Shown here in pieces: positions 33,253 through 44,465 of a DNA stretch of 64,000 nucleotides (within the stretch, counting starts at the first letter, position 1; every line of letters starts with the position of its first letter). Made by a program: the position numbers and the translations under genes. This DNA is from Ochotona curzoniae (lineage: Eukaryota > Chordata > Mammalia > Lagomorpha > Ochotonidae): positions 7,626,001-7,690,000 of the forward strand of contig NW_024466459.1 of the NCBI RefSeq assembly GCF_017591425.1, read 5' to 3'. Below the pieces are notes generated by a model. It did not search any database, was not told the origin of the DNA, and saw only the letters and a list, made by a program, of their open reading frames with translations.

Positions 33253-33713
33253 GAGATAGGAGAAAGAAGGGGGACCAATTCTCACTCCCCACATTCCTGG
33301 GATAGCTGGGGCTGGATCAGAATGAAGTCACAAGCCTGGAATTCAAGCCTGGTCTCACATTGGGAGTCAGGGACCCAAGTCCTCAAAGCTGGAGCTGGGG
33401 GTAGAATATTGGGGTCTTCAGTGGGAGCTCAGCCCATGTGAAAACCGCCTGCCCTTATACTTAGGACTTCAACATTTCTGAAGCCTCCCCGTGTTTATCC
33501 TGTGACAGACTGGTCAAGCTCAGGGTCCCGAAACCTCTCGAAGGCAGGAGGAGGGAGGCTGGCCAGGACCTTCTCGGGAGCACAGCCTGCATTGGGCTAC
33601 ATGGCTGTCCGACCCAACTCCCCACGGATGTGGATGGGGAAACGGAGACCCTATTGTCTGAGGTCAGAGGAGCACAGCTAGGCCAGGAGCCCCGTTCTGA
33701 GAGGGTCACGCAC

Positions 33714-33905
33714 CTGGAGGCACCCCCGAGGAGATGGTGGAGGCAGACACCTGGCCCTGGCCTTTGGATGTCATGGCGGCCACCTCGATGGTGTACGTGG
33801 TGAGCGCTGTGAGGCCGGTGACGCGGTACTCCAGGGTCACATTGGGCAGGTAGTGGGTCACGCGGGTGTTGGTTCTGTTGTACTCCTCCCAGGAGATCCG
33901 GTACC
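33714..33905 (-). CDS. SDK2: SDK2 exon W16: FN4, second half
   Basis: 192 bp, phase 1 in and out. It encodes [40 protein letters not shown] and [23 protein letters not shown] and NVT are potential glycosylation sites. Acceptor TCTCACCAG, donor GTGCGT. Confidence 0.97.
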
Positions 33906-34301
33906 CTGGTGAGAGGCACACCCCACCCCCGGAAGTGGCATGAGCTTGGCTGGGATCACGAGCTGGCCTTGACCCTTGCTCTACTTCTCACCTTTTCACC
34001 AAGGCAACAGGTGAGCACAGGGAGCCAGTGGCCAGGAGAAGTGAGACCTGCAGGTCATGCCAGGGCTGCAGGTGTAACCTCTGTGATACTGCCTGCCCGT
34101 GGGCATCCTGGCTAGAGACCCAGGGATGTGGCTCAGCACAGGTGCCACTGGCACCCCGACAAGGTGCCTAAGTAGGGGCTTGTTGGAGGGTTGGGATGAC
34201 CCTTGCTGGAAGGCAGGGGAATGGGCCTTCCTGTTCCCACCCTGTCCCACCCTTGGCTAGGAGCAACACTGCAGGGCCTGCCTACCTGGGAGGGTGCCCA
34301 C

Positions 34302-34400
34302 CTGTGAGGATGCCATTCTTCTCGCCTGGCTCCTGCCAGCTGACCTTCAGCGAGGTGTCCAGGATGTCACTGAAGCTCAGGTGTCCCACTGGCCCAGGCA
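34302..34400 (-). CDS. SDK2: SDK2 exon W15: FN4, first half
   Basis: 99 bp, phase 1 at both ends (skipping would keep frame). It encodes [32 protein letters not shown] with the FNIII tryptophan. Acceptor GGTACAG, donor GTGGGC. It matches the FN8 first-half exon W23 in length and in its PGP...NGI(L/I) layout. The intron to W16 is 396 bp, unique. Confidence 0.97.
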
Positions 34401-34544
34401 CTGTACCCCAAAAGGGCCCCACCCAACACCAGTTAGAGCCTCAGAGACAAAGACCACTGTCCACAAGGCAGCTTGGGGTGATCCTGGGATGACTGGGTGC
34501 GGGAACCAGCAGGCCAGGGGCAGGAGAGGCGGGGTGCTGCCTAC

Positions 34545-34740
34545 CATCCTCGTGGGTGCGCACCAGCTGGGGGGTGCTGCGGGGCCCGTCTCCCGGGGTG
34601 GTGAAGCAGAGTACGGAGGTGAAGTACTCGGTGAACTTCTTCAGGCCGGACATGAAGCCCACGTGGATGCTGTCTTGGAAGTTGGGCCTGGCGGTCACTA
34701 TGGTGGCCTCCTCTTCCTGTTCCGGTTCCCAGGCAATCAG
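34545..34740 (-). CDS. SDK2: SDK2 exon W14: FN3, second half
   Basis: 196 bp, phase 0 in and phase 1 out. It encodes [20 protein letters not shown], the FNIII tyrosine strand [20 protein letters not shown], and ends QLVRTHED plus G. Acceptor CCCCTAG, donor GTAGGC. The intron to W15 is only 144 bp. Confidence 0.97.
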
Positions 34741-35399
34741 CTAGGGGGAGGTCGGCAGTTCAGGTAGGGCAGTGAGAAAGTTCCAGAAGAGGTCACACTG
34801 CTTTCTGCTGGACCAGTGGGCAGACTCCTCCCAGGGACGGGGGAGGCAGTGCAGGTGACGCAGAGTCCCTCCTGCGGACCCTCTGGTGTATGCCACGAAA
34901 TGGGCACTGCCTTGATTTCCAGTGACCCCAGGACTGGCTACAACCTGGCAGACCCAGTGTCCTATTCATTAAGGGATGACAAGAGATGTGCATTTGAGCA
35001 AGCCCAAGCTGTGAGGGAGTCGGGATGCTGGCCCTGTATTTGACAAATTAGGAAACTGGCTCAGGCCAAGCCGCCTCTATGTCACACAGCTAAGGGGAGG
35101 GCGACTTCAGCCGTTGTACTTCTCTCCCTAGGGGCGGGGCAGCTTCCTAAAGACCACTTCCTATCTGCGTGGGGAAGCTGCATCCATGTACACAGGCTAA
35201 GTTAGCGCTCCTGGCTCAAACATGACCTCACGGTGGGCATGTGCAGGAAACCCCCACGTGGAAACTCGCTCCTTTTTCATGCTCACCTCTGCACACTGCT
35301 TCTGCCTGGTGGTCCAAGCCCCGCGCCCCCACTAGAGTCTTCCTCCTCCTCCTCTTTCCTGCCCCCATCATCTGTCTCCAACAATGACAGCTGGTCGTG

Positions 35400-35935
35400 G
35401 CGATTTCCTCATTTATTTGAAGTTGATTAAATAGCAATTAATGGTGAAAAGCAACACTTGATGAGTTTTAATAAGCATGGATATTTATAGCTATAAAACA
35501 ATGGCACGCCAATGTTCCCTGATTAACTCATGTCCCTAACAATGCTTAATCTTCTATTTCTCATGGCCGGGTGTTTATAACGGATGTTTTGAAATTTAAT
35601 TGGTATTGTGAAAAGATAGCCTATAGCAAGTTAATTAGGCACTAATTAGACCCTCAAAAATACTAATCAGAAATACTAAGTGGCATTTAATAAGTATGTT
35701 AAATATCCTCCTTATTTTGGTTATCTTGTTTCACAGCAATTAAATTGCCCAACTTCTTTGCAGTAGATTAAGAAACAAGTTTCATGTTTTCATTTCGTTT
35801 AATTAATGTAAATTTGAATTAATTATGCTGTTAGAATTAATTGGTGTGTTCCCAACAAGTATAAAAATCTGGGTAAATATCAGTGGTGCTTGGCTTAGGC
35901 CAATGACAATTGCTACTTTGTTTTAAAAAGCAAGG
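35400..35935. promoter_or_regulatory. AT-rich, homeodomain-motif-dense island (candidate enhancer)
   Basis: About 530 bp of AT-rich non-repetitive DNA in an otherwise GC-rich intron. It contains clustered ATTA cores: CAATTAATGG, GTTAATTAGGCACTAATTAG, GTTTAATTAATG, GAATTAATTATG and GAATTAATTGG, plus TAATC/GATTA (CRX/OTX-like) and ACAATGG (SOX-like) motifs. No transposon was recognised. Conservation cannot be tested here. Confidence 0.5.
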
Positions 35936-36639
35936 AGAAAAGGTATCTTGGCAGGTAGAATAATGTCACTAGAGTTTGCTGAGATGAGAGAAGCCCCCAA
36001 CAGCTTACAATGCCTAGATGGGCACACACAGGACTCTGGCCATGTCACGTGCAAGTGCTGGGCCACGCCCCTCCCAGGCCACACCCACGGCTCCCTGCAA
36101 TGATCACTGGCTAGTAGTTGCTGCCTGCGATCTAACCAGAAGGGAAGCTGAGCTCTGCAAAGTGGGGCATTTCTGCACGCGCCTGCCAGGAGCCTGCTCT
36201 AGCTCCATGCCGATGCCCTTGGCTCCCTCTGCATGGTACTCACAGCATGGCGTGCCCTCTGCTTGATGTCACCTTTGCAAATCTGTCTTGGATTCTAAGC
36301 TGACAGGGCATCACGGGGGCTGAGGTTTGAGGTTCAGCTCCCCTGCGGACAGCACAGGAAAGATGACAGCAAGTGACCTGGGAAAGTCGCCAGTTCTCAG
36401 GCTGTCACCGGGAGCAGCGACAGCAACCTGGCTGGACAGAGGTAGCAATGTGCCTCTTCCAGGGCAGGTAGCACTCCCAGAGCGGCGAAGGATGTGTGTG
36501 GCTACGAAGCCTTTAGTTACGGCAGAGAAAAACCACACCGGAATTGGGAGGAGGACTTCCTCCCTGACCGGCTTCTCTCTGCCCGTGGGGCTGGGGGAAC
36601 GGAGGTGGGGTGCAGGCTGCGTTTCTGCTGCACAATTAT

Positions 36640-37060
36640 TTATTTATCTACTACATGGTTCTGCTCTTGACTCACATATGCACTTTCTCTTTAAACCTAA
36701 ATAAATGGAGAGAATGTATCTCTCGGGATTTGGCAATGTATAAAAATGACATATACACATATTCTCTGAGCCAAGAATGCCATGGCTAAGCAACATCTAC
36801 TCCAAACTGCGATGGTGAAAATACAAAGACGCATGAGCCACCTCCTAAACAAGACTGGAAGAATGGCAAAGGGGGCTGCCTGACGCCATGGCGGGAGGCC
36901 CCCAAAGTGAATTATGACATGGACTGCAAGCTCAGCCACTGCTCTCTTTCCAGAGCTGTTAAAGTGAGAAGTACAGAAGGTCTGTGTCATTTCATGTGTC
37001 AGAGAGGAGCCACTTACAGACATGCACGAGCTGGCTTGCGGGAGAGACCTGGCAGGGAAA
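36640..37060. other. Conserved-looking non-repetitive block
   Basis: Moderately AT-rich unique sequence with TTATTTATTTATC, CTAAATAAATGG and GTGAATTATGACATGG, in the same intron as the homeodomain-motif island. It is offered as a candidate noncoding conserved element only from base composition and lack of repeat signature. Confidence 0.3.
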
Positions 37061-37126
37061 AGCAGTACCCCAGGAAGCTACGGGGGCTACAAGGGGAGTG
37101 GAGGGTAGTGGGATGGAGGGGAAGTT

Positions 37127-37146
37127 TTTATTATTATTATTATTGG
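37127..37146. repeat. ATT trinucleotide run
   Basis: TTTATTATTATTATTATTGG, a short simple repeat. Confidence 0.85.
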
Positions 37147-37597
37147 AATTTGCTTTGCAGATTTGGAGCTGTGTAAATATTCTATGTAATTACAGGCCAA
37201 AATTAAATTAAAAAAAAAATCAATCCCTAAAAATTGAAAGCAGACGAAGAAAATGAACCTAATTGTGCGTTGAGCTGTGGCAAAATTACACCAAGAGAGA
37301 ATCTTTCAAAGACTTCGGAAGCCGGTCACTGGCAGTTCAGCCCCAGCGGGACAGACCCATGGAATAGAACCAACTGCAAGCAAGCCACAGTGGCTGCCGG
37401 CCACCAGCTATTGACACTGCCACCCCCAAACCGGTGTGTGGCTTGGTGGGATAAAGTCAACGGGTAATTCTGTTGGCGTTGTAGGAAGTGAATTTGGAGG
37501 GTACAGAAAACAGACCAACAGACACGGACCCCGTGGCGACACTTGCAGGTTTGAATGGCAAATACCAATCCACTGTTGTCTTCAGGAATAGTATTTC

Positions 37598-37806
37598 TGG
37601 GGCTGCTGGCTCGAGTCCCACCTGCTCCAAATCTGAGCCAGCTCCTTGCTCATGTGCCTGGGAGAGCTTGGGCTCCTGCACCCACGCGGGAGTCTAAAAG
37701 CTCCTGGCTTCAGCTTGGTCAAGCCCTGGCCATGGCAGCCATCTGGGGAGTAAACTAGCAAATGGAAGATCTCGACCACTCTCCCTTTCAAATAAATAAA
37801 CTCATT
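37598..37806 (+). repeat. CSINE, 5' truncated
   Basis: It runs from GGGGCTGCTGGCTCGAGTCC through CCAGCTCCTTGCTCATG to the TTTCAAATAAATAAAC tail. Confidence 0.85.
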
Positions 37807-38054
37807 AAAAATGATAATACTTCGGAGCTGTCCGTTACTGGGGCCTGGAAACACCCACTATTCCTGGAGTAAGGAGTTATCTCCCTGAGGCCAGGGTGGG
37901 CAGTTGAACTATCGCTTTTGACGAGCAGGAGCAAGGACTCCTTCAGGGAACGGCTGATCCAGGTGCCGCAAGGAAAAGGCACCCAGCCTGGGACATCTGG
38001 TCACTCCGATGGTCAGGAAGCTACGAGCACTGCTGAGCCACGTTAGTAAGAAAC

Positions 38055-38358
38055 GTGGGGCAGTGGGATAAGCTGCTGCCTTCAAGGCTGGCACCCCATA
38101 GGAGTGTTGGTTTACGTCTTGGCTGCTCTGTTTCTGATCCAGCTCCCTGCTAATGTGCCTGGGAAAGCAGCAGATAATGGCCCAAGTGCTTGGGGCCCTC
38201 TTACCCACACTGGCGACCTAGATGAAGCTCCTGGTGCCTGGCTGTGGCCTGGTTCAGTCCTGGCTGTTGCAGCCATTTGGGAAGTGAACCTGTACATGGA
38301 AGATTCTTTCTCTGACTGCAACTCTGCCTTTCAAGTAAATAAATGTATCTTTAAAAAT
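38055..38358 (+). repeat. CSINE
   Basis: The head GTGGGGCAGTGGGATAAGC, the block CCAGCTCCCTGCTAATGTG and the tail TTTCAAGTAAATAAATG are present. Confidence 0.88.
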
Positions 38359-38502
38359 ACAAGGAAACTTGCAACTCACCATATTAACAAATCCTTAAGC
38401 ATATGGTATAATACTAGCAGAACCCAATCAAATCAACCCACATCACCAGATCTCCAACCTCCACTGAGCTGCTCAGGCATGACATGACAGCAGGTGTGTG
38501 GA

Positions 38503-38818
38503 GGCCAGCACTGTGGCTCAACAGGCTAATCCGCCATCTTCAAGCGCAGGTATCCCATATGGGCGCCAGTTCGAGTCCCAGCTGTTCCACTTCCCATCCA
38601 GCTCCCTGCTCGTGGTCTGGGAAAGTAGTAGAGGATGGCCCAAAGTCTTGGGCCTCTGTACCCATGAGGGGGACCTGAAAGAGGCTCCTGGCTCCTGGTT
38701 TGACTGGCCCAGCTCCAGGGTCATTAAAATGATTTGAGTAGTGAACCAGCAGATGGAAGATCTCTCTCAATCTGTGTGTATGTGTAACTCTGCCTTTCAA
38801 ATAAAAATCTAAAAAAAG
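38503..38818 (+). repeat. CSINE
   Basis: The head GGCCAGCACTGTGGCTCAAC, the B box GTTCGAGTCCC and the tail TTTCAAATAAAAATC are present. Confidence 0.9.
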
Positions 38819-39455
38819 GTGCCGAAGAATCAATTCTTTGGACTAAAAATTGCGAAGCCATGGGAAAGAACTCGGCATTTACCTCAATTTCCTGGATAAA
38901 CTGGAGTGTCAGGTGACACAAAGATTGACAAAAAGAAACTTTTTTTTAAAGCATCTCCGCTAATCAAGGTGGAATGAAGATGTTCAGCCACCACCATTTC
39001 CAAGTCCTGTGGTGACAACGGCACACAAGGACTGGTGGCACCTTGGGAAGTGTGAGAGCCAGACCTGGCACCTTCTGACGGGAAACCATAGCGCCATCCA
39101 GGAAGTGATCTTTTGAGAAAAAACAAAGACCTGCGTCTGAGCAGCCTTTAGTGCCAGGTTCGAATTCACTGCAAAGGCAAGTGTGAGCGGCGTTGACGGC
39201 GAAGAGCAGAATGACCCCACGGGAGTGCAGTCAGAAAAGGCAGAGTGTGCAACGGCCCGTGGGACGAATGATGCTACTGCTTCACAGGGGAAAGAGAGGA
39301 AGGGGCCAGAGCAGCTGCAGCTCAACTGAGACCTCGCACAGCCCCGATGGCAGCGTGCGTGGGGACTTCATCCAGATCCTGGGGCAGACGAACCCAGAGT
39401 CAGCGAGTCAGACCGGAAACTGAGGGGTGCCAGGAGGGACTGTTGGGAGAGCCAT

Positions 39456-39604
39456 AGAAAGAATCTTCCATTTGCTAGTTTACTGCCCAGATGGCTGCCA
39501 TGGCCAGGGCTTGGCTAAGCTGAAGCCAGGAGCCAGGAGCTTTCTCTTAGTCTCCCACGAGGGTGCCCAAACTCTCCCAGGCACATGAACAAGGAGCTGG
39601 CTTT
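39456..39604 (-). repeat. CSINE, 3' half
   Basis: The reverse complement carries the CCAGCTCCTTGTTCATGTG and CTCCTGGCTCCTGGCTTCAG blocks. The head is missing. Confidence 0.8.
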
Positions 39605-39805
39605 GGTTTACAGAAACATGTACAGGATCAGCTATAGAATGTTCCATGGGAGAGACAGAGGGCCGGGGATGGATGGACGTGTCTGCGCTGTCCTTCCTGG
39701 CAGCTGACGATGAAGTTGGTGCTCGTCACCATCCTCCCTCCATTTCAGCAGACAACTGAACATCCTCACAGTTTAAACGGGAAGAGGTAGATATTGTAGG
39801 ACGGT

Positions 39806-39962
39806 GCGTTAACGAGCGTTAGGAGCACGGGTTTGAGCCCTGTCTGCTCTATTTCTGATCCAGCTCCTTACTGCTCCACTTGGAAAACCAGCAGAAAATG
39901 GTTGGGCCCCTGGTACCCACATGGGAGATGTAGGTGGAGTTTCACGCTCCTGGAACCCAGGT
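39806..39962 (+). repeat. CSINE, 5' half, diverged
   Basis: GGTTTGAGCCCTGTCTGCTC and CCAGCTCCTTACTGC with CCCACATGGGAGATG identify it. The tail is absent. Confidence 0.7.
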
Positions 39963-40024
39963 CTCTGAGGGTCTGCACTGCTAGGCTAACACCTGCTCTG
40001 GTTTCTCTGTGATGCAAGAAGCAA

Positions 40025-40110
40025 TGCAGTCCTGTTTAACCTTGAGCAAGTGCCCTCCCTCCAGCGCCTTGGTTTCGCCACTGTAAGATGGGGCGGTGAC
40101 GGGGTCGTGT
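40025..40110 (+). repeat. Possible MIR fragment
   Basis: TTAACCTTGAGCAAGTGCCC followed by CCTTGGTTTCGCCACTGTAA is the MIR core layout. Confidence 0.5.
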
Positions 40111-41458
40111 GCGGGCTGCATGGGAGGAATGTGCACGAGGCAGCTCACGTGCTGCCTGGCACCTGCAAAGAGCTCCACCCTTCCCTCCCACCCGCTGCCA
40201 CGAACAGCATCTGCACAGCCCTTTCCCTCGGACCTGTGTAGGGGTTCAGGGGACCCTCCACAGCCTCCTGGTGCTCTGGGTCCCGTGGGCCATTGTTCTA
40301 GCTGTCTTGGCCACTGACTGGCTTTGTCCCCTGCCCCCAAACTGGGGGAGGACTGACTGCGTTTGAAGTCCAGAGTGTAGTCCTTGGCTAGGCAGGGCAT
40401 AGAATTGCAGCAGGCAGCTAACTGATCCTGGCTCAGCTCTGCTGCTCAGCCAGGCAGGCATCCTGCAGTCCTCTTTGGCCTCCCCATAGAGACCCAATTA
40501 GGAGTTTTTCCTAGGCAACCAGTCAGCTGTAGCCTGCCCTCATCATATCCCTCCCATCCTCTCTGGGGAAAGCTCAGCTGGCCTTGGTTTCTCGGCTGTG
40601 GTCAGGGTGAAGCTGGCCTGGACCACCACCCACTCCTGCAACATCAGCAGGATTATTCCCTGTGCCCCCCCCAACACACAGGGGGTCTGGGAGATGGCTC
40701 TAAGGCCAGTGAGAGGGGCTGTGGGAGGGGTCAGGCTGGCTGGCACCTGGATCTGGGCCTTGTGTGACCCAGAAATGAGAGAAAATAAATGCCCGTGGCT
40801 AGGTCTCCTGGGCCACGGGGTGGAATCACATGTGCTGTGACAATGACGGAGCCCCTTCTCTGAGTCCTCACTGTGCACGTATCCTCATGTTCAGGAAATT
40901 GCACGGAAGGGCTCTCGCCCTCACACCAGCCTCAGGATGGGGCTGTCTCCCTGTGCAGCTGAGGAAACTGATGGGTTCAGCTCCCGCTGCAGCATCCAAA
41001 ATGTCATTTATCGATGGACCACAGCTCTGACAGCGAAGAACATGTCCAGGGCAACAGGAGGCGGCGGCGCTGGGACTTTCCACCGAGTTCTATCCCCATG
41101 TCCATAACCTCTGTGGGGTCAAGGGCAAGTTGCCTAGCAAGCTGTCCCTGAAAGCCAGTGTCACATGGGCTGGGTATTTCACACGAGGCTGGGGCCATAC
41201 CCGGGAATCCCTGAGTCTGAAATCAGCTTGGTGCTGTTTAGACCTCAGTGCCCGAGAATGGCCCCTGTACTGTCTGTGGTTCCAGGAGTTGGACGTGGCC
41301 TTGGGCGTGGCTGTGAGTCTGTCCCCTTCGTTGTATCCCCTCTGTGTGGCTGGAGTCCCTGCCTGCTCTGCTCGCCCATTTACCCCTCACCTTTCTGCCC
41401 TTGCCAGCCTCCGGCCTCCCTTGGGGACTTTCCTGGGGCAAGGGCAGGTCCGAGGTAC

Positions 41459-41574
41459 CTTGTAGCCCTGGTTGATGCCATTGATGAACTGGGGGCTGGG
41501 GGCGTTCCAGGTGAAGCGGATGGTGGTGGAGTTGGTGGCTTCTGCATGCACGTTGCCGGGGGGTACCGTGGGCA
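41459..41574 (-). CDS. SDK2: SDK2 exon W13: FN3, first half
   Basis: 116 bp. It begins with a split Val, then [16 protein letters not shown] (NST glycosylation site), [20 protein letters not shown], and ends in phase 0 after GYK. Acceptor CCTCTAG, donor GTACCT. It has the same length and end as the first-half exons of FN7 and FN11. The 522-bp intron upstream has no recognised repeat. Confidence 0.97.
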
Positions 41575-42096
41575 CTAGAGATGGAGAGAAGGGGAGGGGA
41601 GGGGTGAGGTGAGTGCATTTCATCCGGGTTGGTAGAGAAATCTGGATGCAGGGGTCCAGGGCCTGTGCTGGCCAGTGCCCCTCGACTCCACCCTCACTGC
41701 CTTCTGTGGTGCATCTAGGTTTCACGGACTTGCCTGCCTCACCTCACAGGACGTGGTACGTAAAAGCAGGTGGATACAAAAGAGGCTTTTGTCGGCAGGA
41801 GGGTTTCTGGCGGAGCACTCAGTGTGAACTGTTTCAGGACCCAGCTCATGTGAACATCGTAGAAGGTCCCTATGTCCCCAGCTCAGCATCCTCTTCCCTT
41901 CTGTCCTCCCACCCTGCAGGGGAGCCGAGTACATGGCAGGGATCCTGCCTCCAAGGGCAAGAGCAAAGGGTCTGGGCGACACAGCACAGGCTGAGCCTCC
42001 CAGGACAGGACGGGTATCCGACCTGACAGGTGCAGGGCCAGTGGGCAGGCAGGGGACCAGGAGAAAGGTCCTTCCATGGTCACAATCTCCACCCAC

Positions 42097-42278
42097 CTCC
42101 TTGTAGCGTCCACTCGGTGACCTTGCTGCTGTAGACACCCAGGCCTGCGCTGTTGTAGGCAGCCACCTCGATCTCGTAGTTGGTCCAGATGATGAGGTCT
42201 TCCAGCAGCAGGTTGTTGACGTCGGCGTCCGTGATGTTCTTAAACTGGTACCCAACTGGCAGCCCCGCCAGGCAGTAC
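42097..42278 (-). CDS. SDK2: SDK2 exon W12: FN2, second half
   Basis: 182 bp. It encodes [20 protein letters not shown], then [20 protein letters not shown] (FNIII tyrosine strand), ending [12 protein letters not shown] is a potential glycosylation site. Acceptor CCCTCAG, donor GTGGGT. It ends in phase 1, the start of the run of phase-1 domain boundaries. The 961-bp upstream intron carries a MER5-like fragment. Confidence 0.97.
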
Positions 42279-42639
42279 CTGAGGGGGAAAACACAGGGAC
42301 ATGTTTTAAATTCTGCGTGCACTGGCTCAGCCTTGGCCTCTGGCCGGCTGTCCAGCTGGGGGAGTCCCCGGCACAGGGGCCTGCTTGAAGCAGGAGCTGA
42401 TGTACTAAACTCAGCAGTCACAGGTGCTAGAGGCTGCCTCGCTGGATAGCACGGGCCCAGGGCGTGCATGATTTTAATAGAGAAATGGGATCCAAGCAGG
42501 CCAGCCCTGGGAGTTCTGTGGGAGGGAGGGGGTGTTGGGTAAGTCCCTGAAGAGTCGGGGAAACGCCAACTACACCTCGACACCCCACAGCAGCAGTAGC
42601 AATTTTCTAAAACCCTCCCATGCTCATTCAAGCCCAGGG

Positions 42640-42755
42640 GCACTGCAGCATCCGCCGGGAGTTTGATCCTGAAGAAGCTGCATTGCTCACGTGCGTACAG
42701 GTACTGCTGAGGACTCTGGTCCAGGGACCACACTTGGAGAAGCACTACCCTGCAG
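42640..42755. mobile_element. MER5-like hAT DNA transposon fragment
   Basis: The end GGTCCAGGGACCACACTTGG with AGAAGCACTAC matches the familiar MER5 terminal sequence in inverted orientation. Non-autonomous and ancient. Confidence 0.6.
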
Positions 42756-43239
42756 CATGAACCATCAGCCCAGCACAGAATGAGCTAATCAGGAAGTGAC
42801 TTCAAGTCTGGGGTGACCCAGTGCGGTGAGGACGTTCAGGCAAGGTCACGTGGAGCTGTCCCCAGTGCTTCCCAGCCAGAATTCAGAGTCCCTGAGTCCC
42901 TGCTCATTCCAAACAGCACACTGCTCATCCTATCGCAAGCATACCAAGCTCTCCAGATGTCTCGGTGCCCTTAGCGACTTTCAGGCCAGCGTACACAAAG
43001 GCCTGTCCATGGGGCCTGAAGGAGCCGATGCTGCAGTCTTTCCAGGAAGCATTCCAAAAGTATGAGGCTCTCGTTGCTGGAAGTTCTGCTAGACGTCTAG
43101 CCTAAGTCCTTCCTACTGTGGCACAGGCATTTCCTGGTGCCTGGTCCTCATGAGGTGGAGAAAGGCTGGCCGTGCGTGGACCTGCCCTGTGCATCCTCCG
43201 CCATGCCTCCTGCCTTGGGTTCAGTTTCCCCAGGCTCAC

Positions 43240-43380
43240 CTGATGATATAACCTTTGAGCAGCCCGTTCTGGTGGCTCTCGGGGGGCGGCTGCCACTGGA
43301 TCATGATGGATTGGTTGGTCCGGCCGCTGGCGATGACGTTTTGGGGAGGTGCGGTGGGGGGCTCCTCAGGGAGGGAGACC
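43240..43380 (-). CDS. SDK2: SDK2 exon W11: FN2, first half
   Basis: 141 bp, phase 2 at both ends. It encodes [38 protein letters not shown] (FNIII tryptophan, NQS glycosylation site) and LLKGYII plus a split Arg. Acceptor CATCCAG, donor GTGAGC. Confidence 0.97.
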
Positions 43381-43677
43381 CTGGATGGAAGAACACCAAG
43401 AGTGAGCAGATCTTTCATCCCTGCTCTCTCGAGCAAACACAGGGAGGGGCCCTGCCCTGGCTGTTTCTGGAAGGTTCTGCACAGTTGCTATGTGCCTCCA
43501 GGTAAGGCGCTTGTACTCTCTGAGCCTGTTTCTGAGATGAGCTTCACTTGGCGGCCTTGCAAAACTAAAGAGCAAATGAGTGTGTTTTGGGTGCATCTGA
43601 GGGTTGTGGGGCTCTGTCTCCCATTTTTTCCAAGAAGCGGCTGTTGGAGCTGATGCTTAAGCATTTGAGTTTTTCAT

Positions 43678-43905
43678 TCAAGAGGCAGAAGAATGAGACG
43701 CAGGGAGAGAGAAGAGCTCTCATTCACGGATTCATCCCTTGTCTGCAATGACTGGGCCTGGGCCGGGAGCTGGGAACTCAGTCCAGCTCCCTGCCTTGAG
43801 TGGCGGGGAACCTGCCAGTTGGGCCATCAGTACTGCCTCTCGGGCTGGGCATTAGCAGGAAGCTGGAGTCAGAAGCTGGAAGTGAGAATCAAACCCAAAC
43901 ATTCG
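43678..43905 (-). repeat. CSINE, older rabbit-type subfamily
   Basis: In the plus direction it reads GGGAGAGAGAAGAGCTCTCA, then a GACTGGGCCTGGGCC block and GGCATTAGCAGGAAGCTGGA, the reverse of the older CSINE consensus. Confidence 0.75.
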
Positions 43906-44465
43906 GCCTGGCCTCGGGCTGGGGAGGCGCGGGGGCGTGCTGGGGCATGCGGGGGCGTGCCTTCTCCCGCAGCCCAGAGCACGCTGCACTCCAGCGTCTA
44001 AGCCTACGTGTTCACATGACGGACAGGCGTCCAGCAGAAACCGGAGTTAATGATTTCTGATGGATGACTTTCCCTTTCAGTCTCTTTTCCTGGTGCGTCT
44101 TTTCTGATGGACAGCTTTCTAAAACACACAGCTCACTCCCTCGTGACTGCGAAGGAAGACCCGAGGGAGGCAGATGGCGCCCAGCTCACGGCGGTGACTC
44201 AGGCTCGTTGGGAAGATGAGTCAGCACCACACACGAGCACCCACCGCCCCCCCCCCCGCCAGGTCCTGGGGATTCAGGGGCTCGGTGCTCTCTGTATGGG
44301 GGTAAGCCATGACCCCCTCCCTGCTCCCCACGCTGCCCCTCTCCTCTTGCTGCTTCTGCCAAACCCAGTCAGGCTCTCACTAAACCAGCAACAAAATCAC
44401 AACGATTGATTTCAGCCTGCAGCGTCTCCTTATGCATCACAGGGAGTCTTTTTAGAAAAGCCGAT

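Larger units (their letters stand above)
31877..33713. other. Intron W16-W17: nested CSINE pair
   Basis: 32659-33252 is an old plus-strand CSINE split by a younger minus-strand copy (32737-33057). 32330-32450 looks like an old MIR (CCTGCCTCTCTGTGGCTC-like start). 31877-32330 and 33253-33713 are unique with nothing recognised. Confidence 0.7.
34741..41458. other. 6.7-kb intron between the two FN3 exons: AT-rich island and CSINE cluster
   Basis: From the low-coordinate side: GC-rich unique DNA (34741-35395, with an old MIR-like stretch near 35030-35110), an AT-rich homeodomain-motif island (35400-35935), unique DNA, a second conserved-looking block (36640-37060), an ATT run (37127-37146), a cluster of CSINEs (37598-39962), a possible MIR near 40025-40110, and unique DNA to 41458. 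No exon was found. This intron is the best place in the window for long-range regulatory sequence. Confidence 0.8.
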
